Source: Betaproteobacteria bacterium (lineage in GTDB: Bacteria > Pseudomonadota > Gammaproteobacteria > Burkholderiales > Burkholderiaceae_C). From it: a stretch of DNA of 64,000 bases. The notes below the pieces were generated by a model. That model was not told the DNA's origin. It saw nothing but the letters and a program-made list of their open reading frames with translations, and searched no databases. Positions within the stretch are counted from its first letter, which is position 1. Each line of letters begins with the position of its first letter. The DNA lies in the NCBI GenBank assembly GCA_009919175.1, contig RGCL01000003.1:1-64000 (forward strand), given 5' to 3'. The position numbers and the translations under genes were made by a program. This document shows positions 56,101 to 64,000 of the stretch, in pieces.

Positions 56101-59100
56101 GGCGCCTGGAAGGTCACCACAGATCTGGTGGGTGGCGTCTCCTACAACAAATATGTGTCCTCCACCGATGCCAACCTCATCGTTCTGGTGGACACCAAAG
56201 TCAGCGTGAGCTACGACACCTTTGTGCGTCATGTCAATGGTGACAACGCCGCCAACACCCTCACTGGTGGGGCAGGGGACGACTGGATTTATGCCTTGGG
56301 TGGCAATGACTCCATCGATGGCGGGACAGGCAATGACTCGCTGGACTACACCTACACCTCGAGCAACATCACGGCTGACTTGTCGGCCAACTCGGTCACG
56401 GTGGTGTCTGGCTCCGATGTGGACACCCTGGCCAACATCGAAAACCTGGTCAGTGGTTCGGGCAACGATTCCATCAAGGGCAGTGCAGACAACAATTTGC
56501 TGGATGGTCGAGCGGGTCTTGACACCCTGGACGGTGGCGACGGCAATGACACCCTCATCGGCGGCGCAGGCAAAGACCGCTTGCTGGGCGGTGCGGGTGA
56601 CGACCTCCTTTACTACGATGCCGCCGACTCAGGTGACACCGTGGACGGCGGTGACAACGTGGACACCCTGGCCATTGCCGACAACCTGGTGGACTTCACG
56701 GCTGCCAGCGGCTTGCCGTCTTTGAAAAACCTGGAAGTTCTGGACCTGCAAATCATTGGCGGTGGATTCAGCAATACAGTGATTCTGAGTGCGGCCAAAG
56801 TGGTGGCCATGACTGACAGCAACAAGACCTTGCGCATCGATGGCCAAGTGGGCGATGTGGTCCTCTTCAGCGACCCTTCAGCTTGGGCGTTGACCACCAC
56901 CAGCATCGGTGGGGTCACCTACAACAGCTATTCGGATACGGTGACGGGTGCGGTGGTGAATGTGGATCCGGACATCAGCATTGACGTCTATCGCGCAGGC
57001 AGCTCGGCATCCACCTTGACTGACGCGGCAAGCGGCACGCAATCGTTGGCGGATTACTCCAACCAGACCAGCACACTGAACATCAACCTGTCTTCTGCAA
57101 CCCAAGTGGTCGATTATTCGGCAGCGGCCAACAAAGTCGTGAGAAGCAGTGGGACGGTCACCGACACCTTGAGTGGCATTGAATGGATCAAGTCGGGCTC
57201 GGGCAACGATGCCTTGGTGCTCTCGACGACCATCTCTAATCGCGTGGACATGGGTGTGGGTAATGACCGCGTCTATGACATCGCCACGACCAGTGGCAGC
57301 AACGTCGCCGACACCCTGATCGGCGGCGCTGGCAACGATACCTTGTCCTATGACCGGGCCACGGAGGCCATGACCATTGACGTGGTGGCTGGCACAGCCA
57401 CCATGGGTGCGGTGGTTGACATCTTCAATGGCTTTGAAAGCCTGGTCTCGGGCAGCGGCAATGACCAAATTCTGGACAACAGTGACGGCCACCGACTTGA
57501 AGGTCAGGCTGGCAATGACACCTTGGATGGCCACGCAGGCAATGATTCGGTCTATGGCGGTGACGGTACGGACCTGATCCTGGGCGGTGAAGGCGATGAC
57601 TACCTCTATGGTCAGGCTGGCAGCAACACGCTATTGGGTGGAGATGGCAACGACATCATTTTTGGTCAGAACACCACCAACGACGGCGTATCGGGTGCTG
57701 ACAAGATTGATGGCGGCGCAGGTGCGGACAACATTGCTGGCGGCAGTGGCGATGACAGCATCCAGGGTGGATCTGGCAATGACTACATTCACGGCGGTGG
57801 CGAGTACGACTACAACTGGTCATACAAAGTGGCATGGAACAGCACGGGCAATGACACCATTGACGGTGGTACTGGCAATGACACCTTGTATGGTGATGAT
57901 GGCAACGATTTGGTGTTCGGCGGAGACGACAACGATTACATCGGTGCCTACAACTACTACTCCATCGACTTCCGTGAGCTCGGCAACGACACCTTCATCG
58001 GTGGTGCGGGTAATGACACCATCGTGGGTGGTGATGGCAACGATTTGATTTACGGCGGTGACGGCAACGATACCCTGGGCAACGATTGGATTTATGAGTA
58101 CGGCAACGACACCTTCATCGGTGGCATGGGCAATGACATCATTGATGGTGGATACGACACCGATACGCTGGACTACAGCCAATCCACCAACTCGGTACAG
58201 GCCAACCTTGACGACGAGGCGCATTCCATTGGTGGTGTGAACCTGGCTATTTATGCCGTCAAGGATGGTGTGGGCGGTACCGATACGGTCTATCGCATCG
58301 AGAACATCCTCGGTGGCTCAGCCAACGACATTTTGCTCGGCTCCTACTGGGCAAACTCCATTTCTGGCAATGCGGGTAACGACACCATTTGGGGCGCAGA
58401 AGGCGCAGACACCTTGTCGGGCGGTGATGGCAACGACGTCTTTTTCCTGGATTTGGCCGATGCCACGGTGGACGGCGGAGCCGACCGTGACACGATTTAC
58501 ACCCGCTACGTCAACACAGACCTGACCACCGCCTCGGTGGCCTTGCGCAACATCGAGGTGGTGGACCTCAGTGCCAATGCCAGCGGCGTGGGCAATACGC
58601 TGGTGATCAACCGTGCCAGTGTGCTGGCCATGACGGATCCGACCAACTACACCTTGACCATTGATGGCGAGGTGGGTGACAGTGTTTTCTTCACGGACAG
58701 GGCCAACTGGACCGAGGCGACCAGCACCAGCACCAGTGGCTCGGATGTCTACCGTCAATTCACCAGTGCCTACACGGTGAGCACCACCACCTACAACCTG
58801 GTGGTCAAAGTCAAGCAAGAGGTGAGCACCGATGTGGTTCGTGGGGTGGCTGTGACAGCCGAAACCCTGAGCCAGTACGGCCAGTACGCCAGCGTGAGCG
58901 GCAGCGACACCCTGGTGACCGCCAACACCATGGCCGACTATGCCGACCGCATCGCTGCGGTCAGGGTCAACCTCAGTGGCGTGATTGATAACGGCGTTGC
59001 ACCCCGCACCGCCGTGACCACTGCCATCAGCGGTGGTGCAGGGGGCACGGTGGACGTGGACACCTTCACCACGGCCGTCTCGCCTTTGAGCCAGGTGGAA

Positions 59101-62100
59101 TGGGTGAAAACCGGTTCAGGCGATGACTGGTTGGTGGGCTCTTCGGTGGCTAACCGCCTCGAAGGCGGCCTGGGCAAAGATTGGCTGCGCGGTGGCGGCG
59201 GCGACGACACCCTGGTGGGTGGCCTGGATGTGGACACGGCCGATTTTTCGGATGCCGATCAGGGAGTCACCCTCACCCTCAATGCCGATTACACCGGCAC
59301 CGCCACCTCGGCGGGTAGCACGGGCAGTGATGTGCTCAACAGCATTGAAAATCTGGTGGGATCGGACTCTGGCGACAGCATCACCATCCTGGACACCAAC
59401 GCCAACTGGATCGATGCGGGCGCTGGTGCCGACACCATCCTGGCAGGCGCCGGCGATGACACCCTCATTTACGACGCGGCCGATGCCACCGTGGACGGCG
59501 AGGCGGGCACCGACACCCTGGTGGTGCGTGCAGCCAGCCTGAACCTGGAGGCTGCGGGCAGCGGTACCGTGCTCAAAAACCTCGAGGTCATTGACCTCAG
59601 AGGATCCCAGGGCACCGAGCTCACCCTGAGCGTGGCCGCAGTGACCAACTTGTCCACCTCGTCCAATGCACTCACGGTGTATGCCGATGCGCAAGATGTG
59701 ATCCATCTTGTGGGGGCCTGGACGCCGGCGGCCAACACGGTGGTGGGCGATGCGGTCTATCGCAACTGGACGGCCACAGGTGGTGTGACCTTGTGCATTT
59801 CTGCAGCCGCAACGGTTCGATTTGCAGGCACGGGCAACGCTGACACCGTTTCCGCTTCTACGGGGGCAGATTGGGTATTGGGGTTGGCGGGTAACGACAG
59901 CCTGAGTGCGGGCAACGGGGACGACACCCTCTTGGGTGGCGCTGGCGATGATTCGCTGGTTGGCGAAGCTGGCACGGACACTGTGGACTACAGCAGTGTG
60001 TCCAATGCGGTGAATGTGAACCTCACCACGGGCACGGCAACCGGGGAGGGCACCGACACCCTGACGACCATCGAGCGGGTGCTGGGATCCGCCTTCCACG
60101 ACACCCTCACGGGCTCGGCCAATGCCGACACCTTGGACGGTCAATTGGGCAACGACAGCCTGTCGGGCTCGGACGGCAATGATGTGCTGTTGGGCCAGGC
60201 TGGCAATGACACCTTGGTGGGTGGCAATGGTGCGGACATCCTGCGCGGTGGCGAAGGCAATGACTCATTGGTCGGCGGCACGGGCGCGGATGCCTTGTAC
60301 GGCGATGCGGGCGACGACACCCTCACCTTGGACCTGGCCGATGGCGTGGTGGATGGCGGCTTGGGCAATGACACCCTGGTCATCACCGACTCAAGCGTGA
60401 ATTTCGTCAGTGGCAGCGATCCCCAAGTGACCGGATTTGAGGTCTTGGACTTGTCCGCCACCAACACGGCGATCACCTTGAACCTGGCCACCGTGCGCGC
60501 CCTGAGCGGTCAAAGCAATCAGGTCTGGATCCAGGGTGGTGCGGGCGATACCGTGAACCTCACCGACTGGGGCAATTGGTCCACCAGCACCCTGGGGTCG
60601 GACACGATTTATACCCAGTCTGGTGTTCAACTGAGGGTGACCAATGGCATCACTGTGGCCAATGCAACCCCCACCGGATCAGGGACTTCGCTGCTCGGAA
60701 CCGATGGCTCCAGCACCCTCACGGGTGGCAATGCCAATGACACCTTGCAGCCCTTGGGAGGCGCAGACACCATCCAGGGCGGAACGGGTTCGGACAAACT
60801 GGTGCTCAACCCCCAATTCCGCGTCGACACGGTGTCCTTGAGTGGCATTGGTGCCGATGCCATGAACAACAGCTTTGTGGTGGCCGTGGGCGACGTCAAC
60901 AAAGACGGCCTCATGGACTTTGCCATGAAGGATGCCAATGCCAACGTCACCTACGCCTCTTATGTTTACCGCCAAGTCAACACCACCGGCTGGCCCAACT
61001 ACAGTTACACCTCAACCAGCGTGAGTCTGGCCAACCGGGCTTTTGAATCGGGCAATGTCTATGTGGTGTATGGCTCAAGCTCGGGCATTGGCAATTTGCA
61101 AATCAGTTCATCTGAAGCTCCCACTGGCGCCAATGCGTCCTATGTCAAGCTCACCTCCAGTGCATCTGCCAGCGAGGGCTTTGGCAATGGCTTGGGTTCT
61201 TTGGGCGACTTCAACGGTGACGGCTCCTCTGACTTCATGGTCACTGCCTATGGCACCAACTCTTTGACCTATTCGATTGGCAACCGCTGGTACAACACGG
61301 CCTACAGCGACTCTTGGTCGGCCAGTAGCGGCGGACGCTTGTACATGTTCACCGGCGGCAACCAAATGTTGGTGGACCGTGAATCGGGGTCTGTGACAGA
61401 GACCACTTTGAGCACCAATGTGGGCGGAGCGACTGGCCAGGCCAATGCCTTGCCCACTGGCGCAAGCAGCCCGTACTGGAATAGCTACGCCAACCAGACC
61501 TACACCCCTCAGTACGCCTGGGAAGTTCCGACGGAACAAACGACCTACACCTATTCCACCAGTTCCACCAAGGCCGATGTGGTCTATGGCGGCTCCGGCA
61601 TGGCCGATACCTGGAGCGGCTGGGCACCTGTTGCTCTTGGCGACCTCAACGCCGATGGCTTTGACGACATCATGTCGGGGGCAGACGGCAAGATGTATTT
61701 CGGTCGTGCCTCCCTGGGCTCGGGCTTCAATGCCAACGTGTCGGGCTTGGGAACGGCGGTGGACATTGGCGACTTTGGCCGCATTGCGCCCATGGGCGAC
61801 ATCGATGGCGACGGTTATCAGGACCTCATGGTTGCTGATCCTTCTGGCAACACCAACTATGTGGTGTACGGCAGCGCTACGGCTTCATCGTGGACATCGG
61901 CCACTTGGTCCAGCAACGTGGGCTCATCGAGCTCACCGCGCATCACCAAAATCGTTTCCGAGCCTGGGATTGTGCTCAATGGTGCCTATTCAGCCCTGGG
62001 TGACATCAATGGTGACGGTTACGACGACATGCTGATTTCAGCCTTTGGTAACAGTGGCGACCCCAACGACTTCTTCGCCAAGAACAACGGCGGCTTGTAT

Positions 62101-63168
62101 GTGGTGTTTGGTCAGTCGGGTCACTGGAGCGATGGGGATTTGAGCCTGGCCAATTTGTCCGCCAACCAAAAGGGGTTCCGCATCACGGGCGCAGTGGACA
62201 TGGACAAGGCCGGCCAGTACAGCTGGACCGGGGTGGGTGACATGAACGGTGACGGTCTGGATGACTTCATCTTCCAAGCCCCTGGCGATAACGAAGCAGC
62301 CAATGCCTCGTCCAACACGGCCCTGGGCTCTTCTTATCTGATCTTCGGTCGTCAATCGGGCTGGCAGGACATCAACCTGCTTGAGATGCAGGACTACGGC
62401 ATTCAATTGCTGCGCACTGACAACAGCTACTGGACAGCCTTGGGTGATGTGGATGGCGATGGGTTTGACGATGTCTCACTGACCAACTCCAATGAGATGA
62501 AGATCCTCTATGGCGACGCCTTCCTCACCGGCGACAGCAACATGGCGGTCAAGCATGTGTTGGGCACCGCAGGCGAGCTGCTCACCGCCGATGCAGTCAT
62601 CACCAACGCCAATGCCAAAGGCGCAGATCGTCTCATTGGCAATGCCGGAAACGATACTTTGGTAGGCAATGGTGGTGCGGATGTGCTTCTTGGCGGCGCA
62701 GGTAATGATTTGTTACGTTTGTCCGATGGCGGTGTAACGCAGGGGGCCATGGGTTCTTTCTTCAAGATCGATGGCGGCACAGGTGTGGATACTTTGGAAT
62801 TCACATCTGCATTGGGCACTGCGAACAATCGATTCGATTTCAGCCGTCCCACCTATGGCATGGTGGAAAACGTCGAGATCTTCAAGCTGGGTACTGGCAA
62901 CCAGTACATCACCCTCAATCATTTGGATGTCCTGTCGATAACGGGAGACACTAACACTTCCATAGACAACCCCAACTTCCAGAAAGGACATGTCCTGGTG
63001 ATTGATGGCACCAGTGGCGACGATGTAGCCCTCACGGGCGGATGGAACCAGAGCGCTGTTGCAACCAATGTGGGGGTCAACGGCTCGGGATCTTTCTCCG
63101 TGTACCAACACGGATCGGACAACCTCTACGTCGCCATTGCAGATGAAGTCACCAAGAACATTTCATAA
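44170..63168 (+). CDS. Giant RTX/T1SS adhesin, 3' part (RTX rolls, FG-GAP propellers, Ig-like domains)
   Basis: 6332-aa ORF starting mid-module ([17 protein letters not shown]...) and continuing the same repeat types; probably the same gene as 33767.. before a frame break. Confidence 0.9.
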   Translation: MVDASVDGGAGIDILAIQSPGVTVDFESIPNNRITGIEEIDLTGNGAQTLLLSASDVFDLSDTSDILKIHGSVGDAVSLAGNWIAAGTQPVIYNGASAVQYNKYTLFDPVTNSTATVLLAPDVKLSISYVGTTGNDTRTFNPSDSRVDGNGGDDTLVFDATASNLILDMSDSNNRPIVQNIETIDISGGGGNFMAFDAGSVAALSGSSDVVTIDAAEEHVIVVSPGGASATETVTVTFADMAAGQTLVLGNVTYTAPAGGASAATVAAAFASQSVGLFSAGARQGNTVVFTSNTANSDVTNLIVGGTSKSDLRTADPSSTGLVVVTRDGTATSRETTTVTFTDLTAGQTVTLAGVTYTAPAGGATAATVAAAFASIATGTASAQANTSGTLTGFASGAVIGNSVVFTSATANTDVTDLAVSGTAPNTLIMSDTVYIDSSLVLASPATTVVGGVTYDVYQSATDPNVQLRVDQAADVTQVVAISGDGSASAASGTQLMRGSASSDTLDGGVGPDILKAGGGSDTLVFDATDLLIDGGTGVDTLLAAGNMDLTTVANDRMRNIEVIDLASGNTPYAVTINDTDVADLNADRTILIKGSSDDSARIVGAWVQGGTETINNVSYTLYTLNNATLKVQSGVTVNYVGTDGRDLLTAGSGAQVLDGGLGSDVLDGGAGADTLVGGRGEDVFIYDINDASYTGGIAGGLDNETDTVRVTGTGVTVDLTTGPNPSLDGIEVWDITGTGDNVLVVGADQVRDMSDSTNTLIVAGNAGDAARLAGSGWMTRGSEQVLGVTYNKYTNFASDGTPVTVLLALQVTKGDQIIGDGIQTSLTGGTGSEDLRGFPGNNTFAETLDGGAGADVVDGGGGDDTLVYDIKDISLKGGSGIDTLNINAAPNLLDLSDAGRPTEGALHPTLQSLEVLNFNNANADLVVISPASLYAMGNDSNTVTINTSAGDQLFLEGKANWGLTSNVGGYDEYTISYTPDGGSPTVLKVRVTTGATVRDVSLGTTNADTVSGSSNSDVIKTGAGNDVVAGGAGADVIETGAGNDTVTYDTADWHIFGGTGDDTLVITTGLSGNTPIADLTTRAGTQVKGFEVIDLSTAGGQALKLDENAVMNLSDTGRVTIKGTSADVLQLYGGWAYVGVDSDASGSIYKVLQKGNAFVTVSDDIQLNITNELGGAINVYGPGSDTVTVATAEGAMTGDGDDIITVSNMSFAAIDAGRGNDTIKFNFAGDVNTSLLPPTGLTNIEVFDLTANGGANKLIITPEKLALMTDDDNLLVVKGTASDSLLLYGTWTLGANVTYNGQTYAQVEGANGAKIYYSTAITNVVIDNPPTPQMSTFSVAYNDGTYMVSKGIDAYAGWKVDNAGDVNKDGLDDLVVNTAGSAYLVFGYAELAGQIDLTNIGSKGIKISGVDSGDLVYLNNNTSADITNYDALSNPGYQLSNATYEYGLTGIGDINGDGWDDMAVNTANNQIKVIFGRNNWSDINLNTFMTSSSNGFNIDASSLASSPVNWLDAYVKQFTIQGVGDVNGDGYQDFAIGNPYANGNGSNATGKVSLVFGSAQATNLNLAALGNRGVNFLSDATNATNIGSDIAKVGDINSDGFDDFAIGGPSVNGITLNGVTDYSGASFIVFGKDEGWAANTTVVYHNNDRFGPVLTGSSPGDNGVNFNGAANLTLSFNETVVKAATAPSQAYILIYKSNGAGNAPTLIEKFDVFTGLGLSGGTMDISGSTITLNPYRNLAGSTNYYINIDGNAIKDLSGNAFAGINNDTGLNFTTAAAGATDATAPSWSAWNLYAYPYDPGNRVDYGTVDPNTGYEYQNYNIAYNNNWYSTGRSDNLYPSTDRADYTGNLSSLVGLIPTAPNQPGTSNLNYAVAFQLNINLNDYVKPYGHINLQELTMFTRETATVEFQALAANETVILAGMTFTAAGGGATAAQVAAAFANLAVGATGNANNYTSGTLAGYSTGAATGNSVTFTSNALFGGNMSNLANTGTAAADHAPTITVVDGTKAYTTRESFDLQSGRSDEGGVIASQSNSVNSYNAFNLKLGTTFKASTEYRIVLDELQDSAGNLMGNLNAQGDLIPLSQTFVTTTDTVSPDLKLWNSLGNSYSPLNQGGNIYNGLSNVSVVNDVKLVSPETLILGDLGYIVLQVRGNTNNNAQVVERFDVSTAVAQADGSYTIAGQKWNGTTWVASQGVFTLDNRTLTINPGNPLGYGNSYEVLFQSVIDNNNTSHAPLTDLTGNPVTGMSNVNSSVYFSTWSGLVTVAGGNAVDHVSTVGLNDNLILTFSENMSAGDVGTTLKLYLKQDGAGTLVETFTVSANGVSGNYGGNVSFNGNQVILNPGVGLDRAADYYIALDANSIKGSETGTAFSASNMGNILSPFYFTTEAAAQIDPGYQLANDRTYQSTDYDNAWNPYLGQMAGLSVEAVGDVDGDGIMDYLFGTPNYVADPSIPDDPNLAGTDHVAKGLFYLVFGQAGQWVDLLTLSDLKAQGRVVSFYGTQINQLVRATELGDLNHDGYADLLITAGGQNPVIGDNTASDTADRDSGALFVIYGKARNQWEAQLSADNLGDDGLIITGGLPQDEYGFSVATGDFNNDGTVDILSGMPTNQRDGYNSGEAFLINGGDFSDSLIQTGTTGNDLLIGDFNANRLAGGLGNDTIHSLGGADIIRGGGGNDVLSISKLDFLLIDGGTGIDTLQLKGHDIDLDMTGFAGSSLRSFEAIDLTGDGANHMTINYREVVLLLELQMTTAYGINTELTIKGSNQSSLTLEGPWSVMERVTDANGTWVRYALEGVYVKVQSTVSVEMIDWSIPFQGATIDFAQSTPAVSVNLSNATTLGANGTDTLAASSATDTTATVDALSSIEVIQSGRGNDWMVGSASADVFITGAGADTISAGDGNDLVQAGDGADSVYGEDGADSLLGESGNDNLQGGTGNDSLLGGLGADLLYGGTSVLTVTGSGNDSLDGGTANDTLYGLDGDDTLLGGDGNDSLLGGDGQDVLIGGSGADVLKGEAGDDILIYDAADTSIDGGDGADVLLWQDEVRSLSSNAVVSNIEVLDLRGNGAQWLRLDADTLDNMTTSATGALTVHGDVGDTLVLAGTLVWQSTRNTTIDGVAYRAAEIYSGTTLKASLLLSNNLDVVAEASSPTSTGQYLAGVSVPNNMYNETIYGQGGDDHLYQNVGNDTLDGGDGQDSVDYGSQTGDVYINQSASSATIRGETVAAGTALDGHGGVDTLTSIEHIISGSGNDVVLDGAKSSRIITLSGNDSVVADDGNDTIDAGSGSDTVSAGAGNDLITAGSGHDSIAGGDGSDTLRGGSGNDTLDGGNGTDTVDYSDQTQGVVVNFTQQTQRGVASGKASDGQGGLDTLLNLEAVLGGAGDDVIYGKSDKTTVVVGGVNFTANVAQATTLTTSSTIANLVNGTANTAATLTLDGVAFTANNLGLTNLTTSSTRASLVNATAGASMTLDGGLGADVLVAGSGGDTLVFDKADVSILGGSGSDTLLINDISVDFTQTWPLPALAGFETLSMNVESRQTLTLDIAAVNRLLGNGNTLTVTGGVEDRVIFSDQADWVQSTSGSDVLFTHTSGKVVKMANTVGTITFNISETVNADVLTGTEASDSLVATGGNDTLWGYAGNDTLLGGNDDDTLYGGGGNDSLTGGNGADSLVGGDGNDSLDGGATDSDTLLGGAGDDVLVWDIDRTGIADSKTVGNISLDPKTADASVDGGTGFDTLRMNGSSYDFTLNSGTTGLTNLEMIDLKGRNASTVVLSRAAVSAMTDASKTLLIDGDAGDRLVLSDWGDWTYQGETLINGGAGKIYTSTYGGQTVTVKFANTLDFTDKTTNAAQTNLFLKDLSASALTTGTPAAGTAASNGASFTAITTPTMFTGTVTGTAGADSLVLDARTANVAGGTGEDTLSSSAMLVDLTLSLKPTITGIDVFELGDNTNGMGNQLKLTQAQITAMTDNKILRVEGDWGDSLYLAGAWKVTTDLVGGVSYNKYVSSTDANLIVLVDTKVSVSYDTFVRHVNGDNAANTLTGGAGDDWIYALGGNDSIDGGTGNDSLDYTYTSSNITADLSANSVTVVSGSDVDTLANIENLVSGSGNDSIKGSADNNLLDGRAGLDTLDGGDGNDTLIGGAGKDRLLGGAGDDLLYYDAADSGDTVDGGDNVDTLAIADNLVDFTAASGLPSLKNLEVLDLQIIGGGFSNTVILSAAKVVAMTDSNKTLRIDGQVGDVVLFSDPSAWALTTTSIGGVTYNSYSDTVTGAVVNVDPDISIDVYRAGSSASTLTDAASGTQSLADYSNQTSTLNINLSSATQVVDYSAAANKVVRSSGTVTDTLSGIEWIKSGSGNDALVLSTTISNRVDMGVGNDRVYDIATTSGSNVADTLIGGAGNDTLSYDRATEAMTIDVVAGTATMGAVVDIFNGFESLVSGSGNDQILDNSDGHRLEGQAGNDTLDGHAGNDSVYGGDGTDLILGGEGDDYLYGQAGSNTLLGGDGNDIIFGQNTTNDGVSGADKIDGGAGADNIAGGSGDDSIQGGSGNDYIHGGGEYDYNWSYKVAWNSTGNDTIDGGTGNDTLYGDDGNDLVFGGDDNDYIGAYNYYSIDFRELGNDTFIGGAGNDTIVGGDGNDLIYGGDGNDTLGNDWIYEYGNDTFIGGMGNDIIDGGYDTDTLDYSQSTNSVQANLDDEAHSIGGVNLAIYAVKDGVGGTDTVYRIENILGGSANDILLGSYWANSISGNAGNDTIWGAEGADTLSGGDGNDVFFLDLADATVDGGADRDTIYTRYVNTDLTTASVALRNIEVVDLSANASGVGNTLVINRASVLAMTDPTNYTLTIDGEVGDSVFFTDRANWTEATSTSTSGSDVYRQFTSAYTVSTTTYNLVVKVKQEVSTDVVRGVAVTAETLSQYGQYASVSGSDTLVTANTMADYADRIAAVRVNLSGVIDNGVAPRTAVTTAISGGAGGTVDVDTFTTAVSPLSQVEWVKTGSGDDWLVGSSVANRLEGGLGKDWLRGGGGDDTLVGGLDVDTADFSDADQGVTLTLNADYTGTATSAGSTGSDVLNSIENLVGSDSGDSITILDTNANWIDAGAGADTILAGAGDDTLIYDAADATVDGEAGTDTLVVRAASLNLEAAGSGTVLKNLEVIDLRGSQGTELTLSVAAVTNLSTSSNALTVYADAQDVIHLVGAWTPAANTVVGDAVYRNWTATGGVTLCISAAATVRFAGTGNADTVSASTGADWVLGLAGNDSLSAGNGDDTLLGGAGDDSLVGEAGTDTVDYSSVSNAVNVNLTTGTATGEGTDTLTTIERVLGSAFHDTLTGSANADTLDGQLGNDSLSGSDGNDVLLGQAGNDTLVGGNGADILRGGEGNDSLVGGTGADALYGDAGDDTLTLDLADGVVDGGLGNDTLVITDSSVNFVSGSDPQVTGFEVLDLSATNTAITLNLATVRALSGQSNQVWIQGGAGDTVNLTDWGNWSTSTLGSDTIYTQSGVQLRVTNGITVANATPTGSGTSLLGTDGSSTLTGGNANDTLQPLGGADTIQGGTGSDKLVLNPQFRVDTVSLSGIGADAMNNSFVVAVGDVNKDGLMDFAMKDANANVTYASYVYRQVNTTGWPNYSYTSTSVSLANRAFESGNVYVVYGSSSGIGNLQISSSEAPTGANASYVKLTSSASASEGFGNGLGSLGDFNGDGSSDFMVTAYGTNSLTYSIGNRWYNTAYSDSWSASSGGRLYMFTGGNQMLVDRESGSVTETTLSTNVGGATGQANALPTGASSPYWNSYANQTYTPQYAWEVPTEQTTYTYSTSSTKADVVYGGSGMADTWSGWAPVALGDLNADGFDDIMSGADGKMYFGRASLGSGFNANVSGLGTAVDIGDFGRIAPMGDIDGDGYQDLMVADPSGNTNYVVYGSATASSWTSATWSSNVGSSSSPRITKIVSEPGIVLNGAYSALGDINGDGYDDMLISAFGNSGDPNDFFAKNNGGLYVVFGQSGHWSDGDLSLANLSANQKGFRITGAVDMDKAGQYSWTGVGDMNGDGLDDFIFQAPGDNEAANASSNTALGSSYLIFGRQSGWQDINLLEMQDYGIQLLRTDNSYWTALGDVDGDGFDDVSLTNSNEMKILYGDAFLTGDSNMAVKHVLGTAGELLTADAVITNANAKGADRLIGNAGNDTLVGNGGADVLLGGAGNDLLRLSDGGVTQGAMGSFFKIDGGTGVDTLEFTSALGTANNRFDFSRPTYGMVENVEIFKLGTGNQYITLNHLDVLSITGDTNTSIDNPNFQKGHVLVIDGTSGDDVALTGGWNQSAVATNVGVNGSGSFSVYQHGSDNLYVAIADEVTKNIS
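44850..45450 (+). repeat. Two further copies of the same ~100-aa cassette
   Basis: [40 protein letters not shown]... and [43 protein letters not shown].... Confidence 0.9.
48178..49080 (+). other. FG-GAP/integrin-type beta-propeller repeats 1-4 of set A
   Basis: [11 protein letters not shown] (48262), [11 protein letters not shown] (48526), [11 protein letters not shown] (48742), [11 protein letters not shown] (48952). Confidence 0.85.
49100..51345 (+). other. Four SbsA/Big_5-type Ig-like domains placed inside FG-GAP set A
   Basis: Repeated pattern ...LTLSFNETV...[10 protein letters not shown]...LIEKFDV...[36 protein letters not shown]...NFTT and [36 protein letters not shown]...[28 protein letters not shown]. 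Confidence 0.75.
49870..50175 (+). repeat. Seventh cassette copy, inserted within the second Ig-like domain
   Basis: [45 protein letters not shown]...[36 protein letters not shown]. Confidence 0.85.
51390..52060 (+). other. FG-GAP repeats 5-7 of set A
   Basis: [11 protein letters not shown] (51451), [11 protein letters not shown] (51700), [11 protein letters not shown] (51940). Confidence 0.85.
52780..60800 (+). repeat. RTX (GGxGxDxLx) nonapeptide-rich region in the 3' part
   Basis: Many blocks such as [38 protein letters not shown] alternating with ~130-aa modules. Confidence 0.95.
54331..54555 (+). repeat. Duplicated ~36-aa unit interrupting an RTX roll
   Basis: [39 protein letters not shown] / [36 protein letters not shown]. 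Confidence 0.8.
60826..62530 (+). other. Second FG-GAP set (B) with exactly seven repeats
   Basis: [11 protein letters not shown] (60889), [11 protein letters not shown] (61204), [11 protein letters not shown] (61639), [11 protein letters not shown] (61798), [11 protein letters not shown] (62002), [11 protein letters not shown] (62236), [11 protein letters not shown] (62446). Confidence 0.85.
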
Positions 63169-63170
63169 CG

Positions 63171-64000
63171 ATGGATCGAGGCACCAAATCCAGTTTGCTG
63201 GCCAAGCCCATTGGCATGAGCGACAAGGAGTGGCTGGACCACCTCCTTGGACAGCAGACTGCGCCGCAATCCCGGCCAGCCGGCATGAGCGACCAAGAGT
63301 GGCTGGATCATCTGCTGGGACAGGCTCAAAAAGCGGATGCCTCCAACGACGCCACATCTGCACACGCATCAACTGAGCCCCAAGGCGGTCAATCCACTGC
63401 GCCTTTGCCTGAGGTCGGTCCGTCCAACGACTGGCTCAAGGCCATGTTGTGGCCATACCGTGCCTCTTACAAGCAGGCGGTGATCCTGTCGTTTGGCATC
63501 AACATCCTGGGTTTGTTTGCGGCCATTTTCAGTTTGCAAGTCTATGACCGCGTGGTGGGTCATGCCGCCTATTCCACCTTGGCTGCCTTGTCGATTGGCA
63601 TGGCCATTGCCATTGGCATGGACCATGTTTTTCGCGCAGGCCGTTCCCTCTTGCTGCAACGCATTGGTGCGCGCATCGAAGTGGGCATTGCCCATGATGT
63701 GCTCCAACGCATGCTGAATTTGCCTGCTGGGGTGTTGGAGAAACGCGGACCTGGTTATTGGCAGGCGGTTTATCGGGACGTGGAAATCGTTCGTACAACC
63801 TGCTCGGGTGCCAGCGCCTTGCTGCTGATTGATTTGCCGTTCATGTTGTTGTCTTTGATCCTGATTGGCTTTGTGGCTTTGCCTTTGTTGCCCATCTGCT
63901 TGATGACCATGGCCTGCTTTGCGGCTTTGGCTTGGCGATCAGGCCAGGTGACTCGCGATGCCACCGAGACCGAGCGCGAGGTGCTGGTGAGTCGCGACAC
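63171..64000 (+). CDS. Type I secretion ABC transporter/permease (LssB/LapB-like), 3' truncated by window
   Basis: Open from ATG 63171 to the window end: MDRGTKSSLLAKPIGMSDKEWLDHLLGQ...WPYRASYKQAVILSFGINILGLFAAIFSLQVYDRVVGHAAYSTLAALSIG...IGARIEVGIAHDVLQRMLNLP...DVEIVRTTCSGASALLLIDLPFMLLSLILIGFVA, an ABC-exporter TMD; not in the ORF track because it lacks a stop. Confidence 0.88.
   Translation, partial: MDRGTKSSLLAKPIGMSDKEWLDHLLGQQTAPQSRPAGMSDQEWLDHLLGQAQKADASNDATSAHASTEPQGGQSTAPLPEVGPSNDWLKAMLWPYRASYKQAVILSFGINILGLFAAIFSLQVYDRVVGHAAYSTLAALSIGMAIAIGMDHVFRAGRSLLLQRIGARIEVGIAHDVLQRMLNLPAGVLEKRGPGYWQAVYRDVEIVRTTCSGASALLLIDLPFMLLSLILIGFVALPLLPICLMTMACFAALAWRSGQVTRDATETEREVLVSRD

Noticed and set aside
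54772-56232. 486-aa minus-strand ORF and many other antisense ORFs inside the giant gene
   Set aside because: Arise from the periodic GGC/GAC repeat composition on the opposite strand; no recognizable motifs.

Overview
The window looks like a Burkholderiales (betaproteobacterial) chromosome segment. Positions 1-33.5 kb are a dense housekeeping region: sucA 3' end, odhB, lpd, zapE, a small secreted coiled-coil protein, a DinG/YoaA-type helicase, bamD (-), rluD, scpB, rluB, ndk, rlmN, ispG, hisS, a YfgM-like protein, bamB, der, hfq, hflX, hflK, hflC, a DUF2065-like protein, hisZ, purA, a phosphoribosyltransferase, a metC-like gene, mnmH (-), a tesA-like esterase (-), a ybbA-like ABC ATPase, smpB (-), ratA, rnfH, guaB and guaA. 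From 33.77 to 63.17 kb there is one giant RTX/T1SS adhesin locus of about 29.4 kb (about 9,800 codons if restored). It is read as two ORFs because of a frame break at about 44.16 kb. An ABC exporter starts 2 nt after its stop codon and runs off the window end; this truncated gene is absent from the ORF track. The most interesting content is the architecture of the giant protein: (i) a LapA/FecR-like N-terminal module followed by an Ala/Gln/Pro low-complexity linker rich in 'AAG' motifs; (ii) about 21 copies of a ~130-aa module alternating with RTX beta-rolls; (iii) a ~100-aa cassette found inserted inside at least three different host modules; (iv) a seven-repeat FG-GAP set split 4+3 by four Ig-like domains, one of which carries the cassette, next to an independent second set of exactly seven FG-GAP repeats; (v) an out-of-frame junction that looks like a repeat-mediated deletion or assembly collapse. 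All calls are by reading the sequence; no database search was run.
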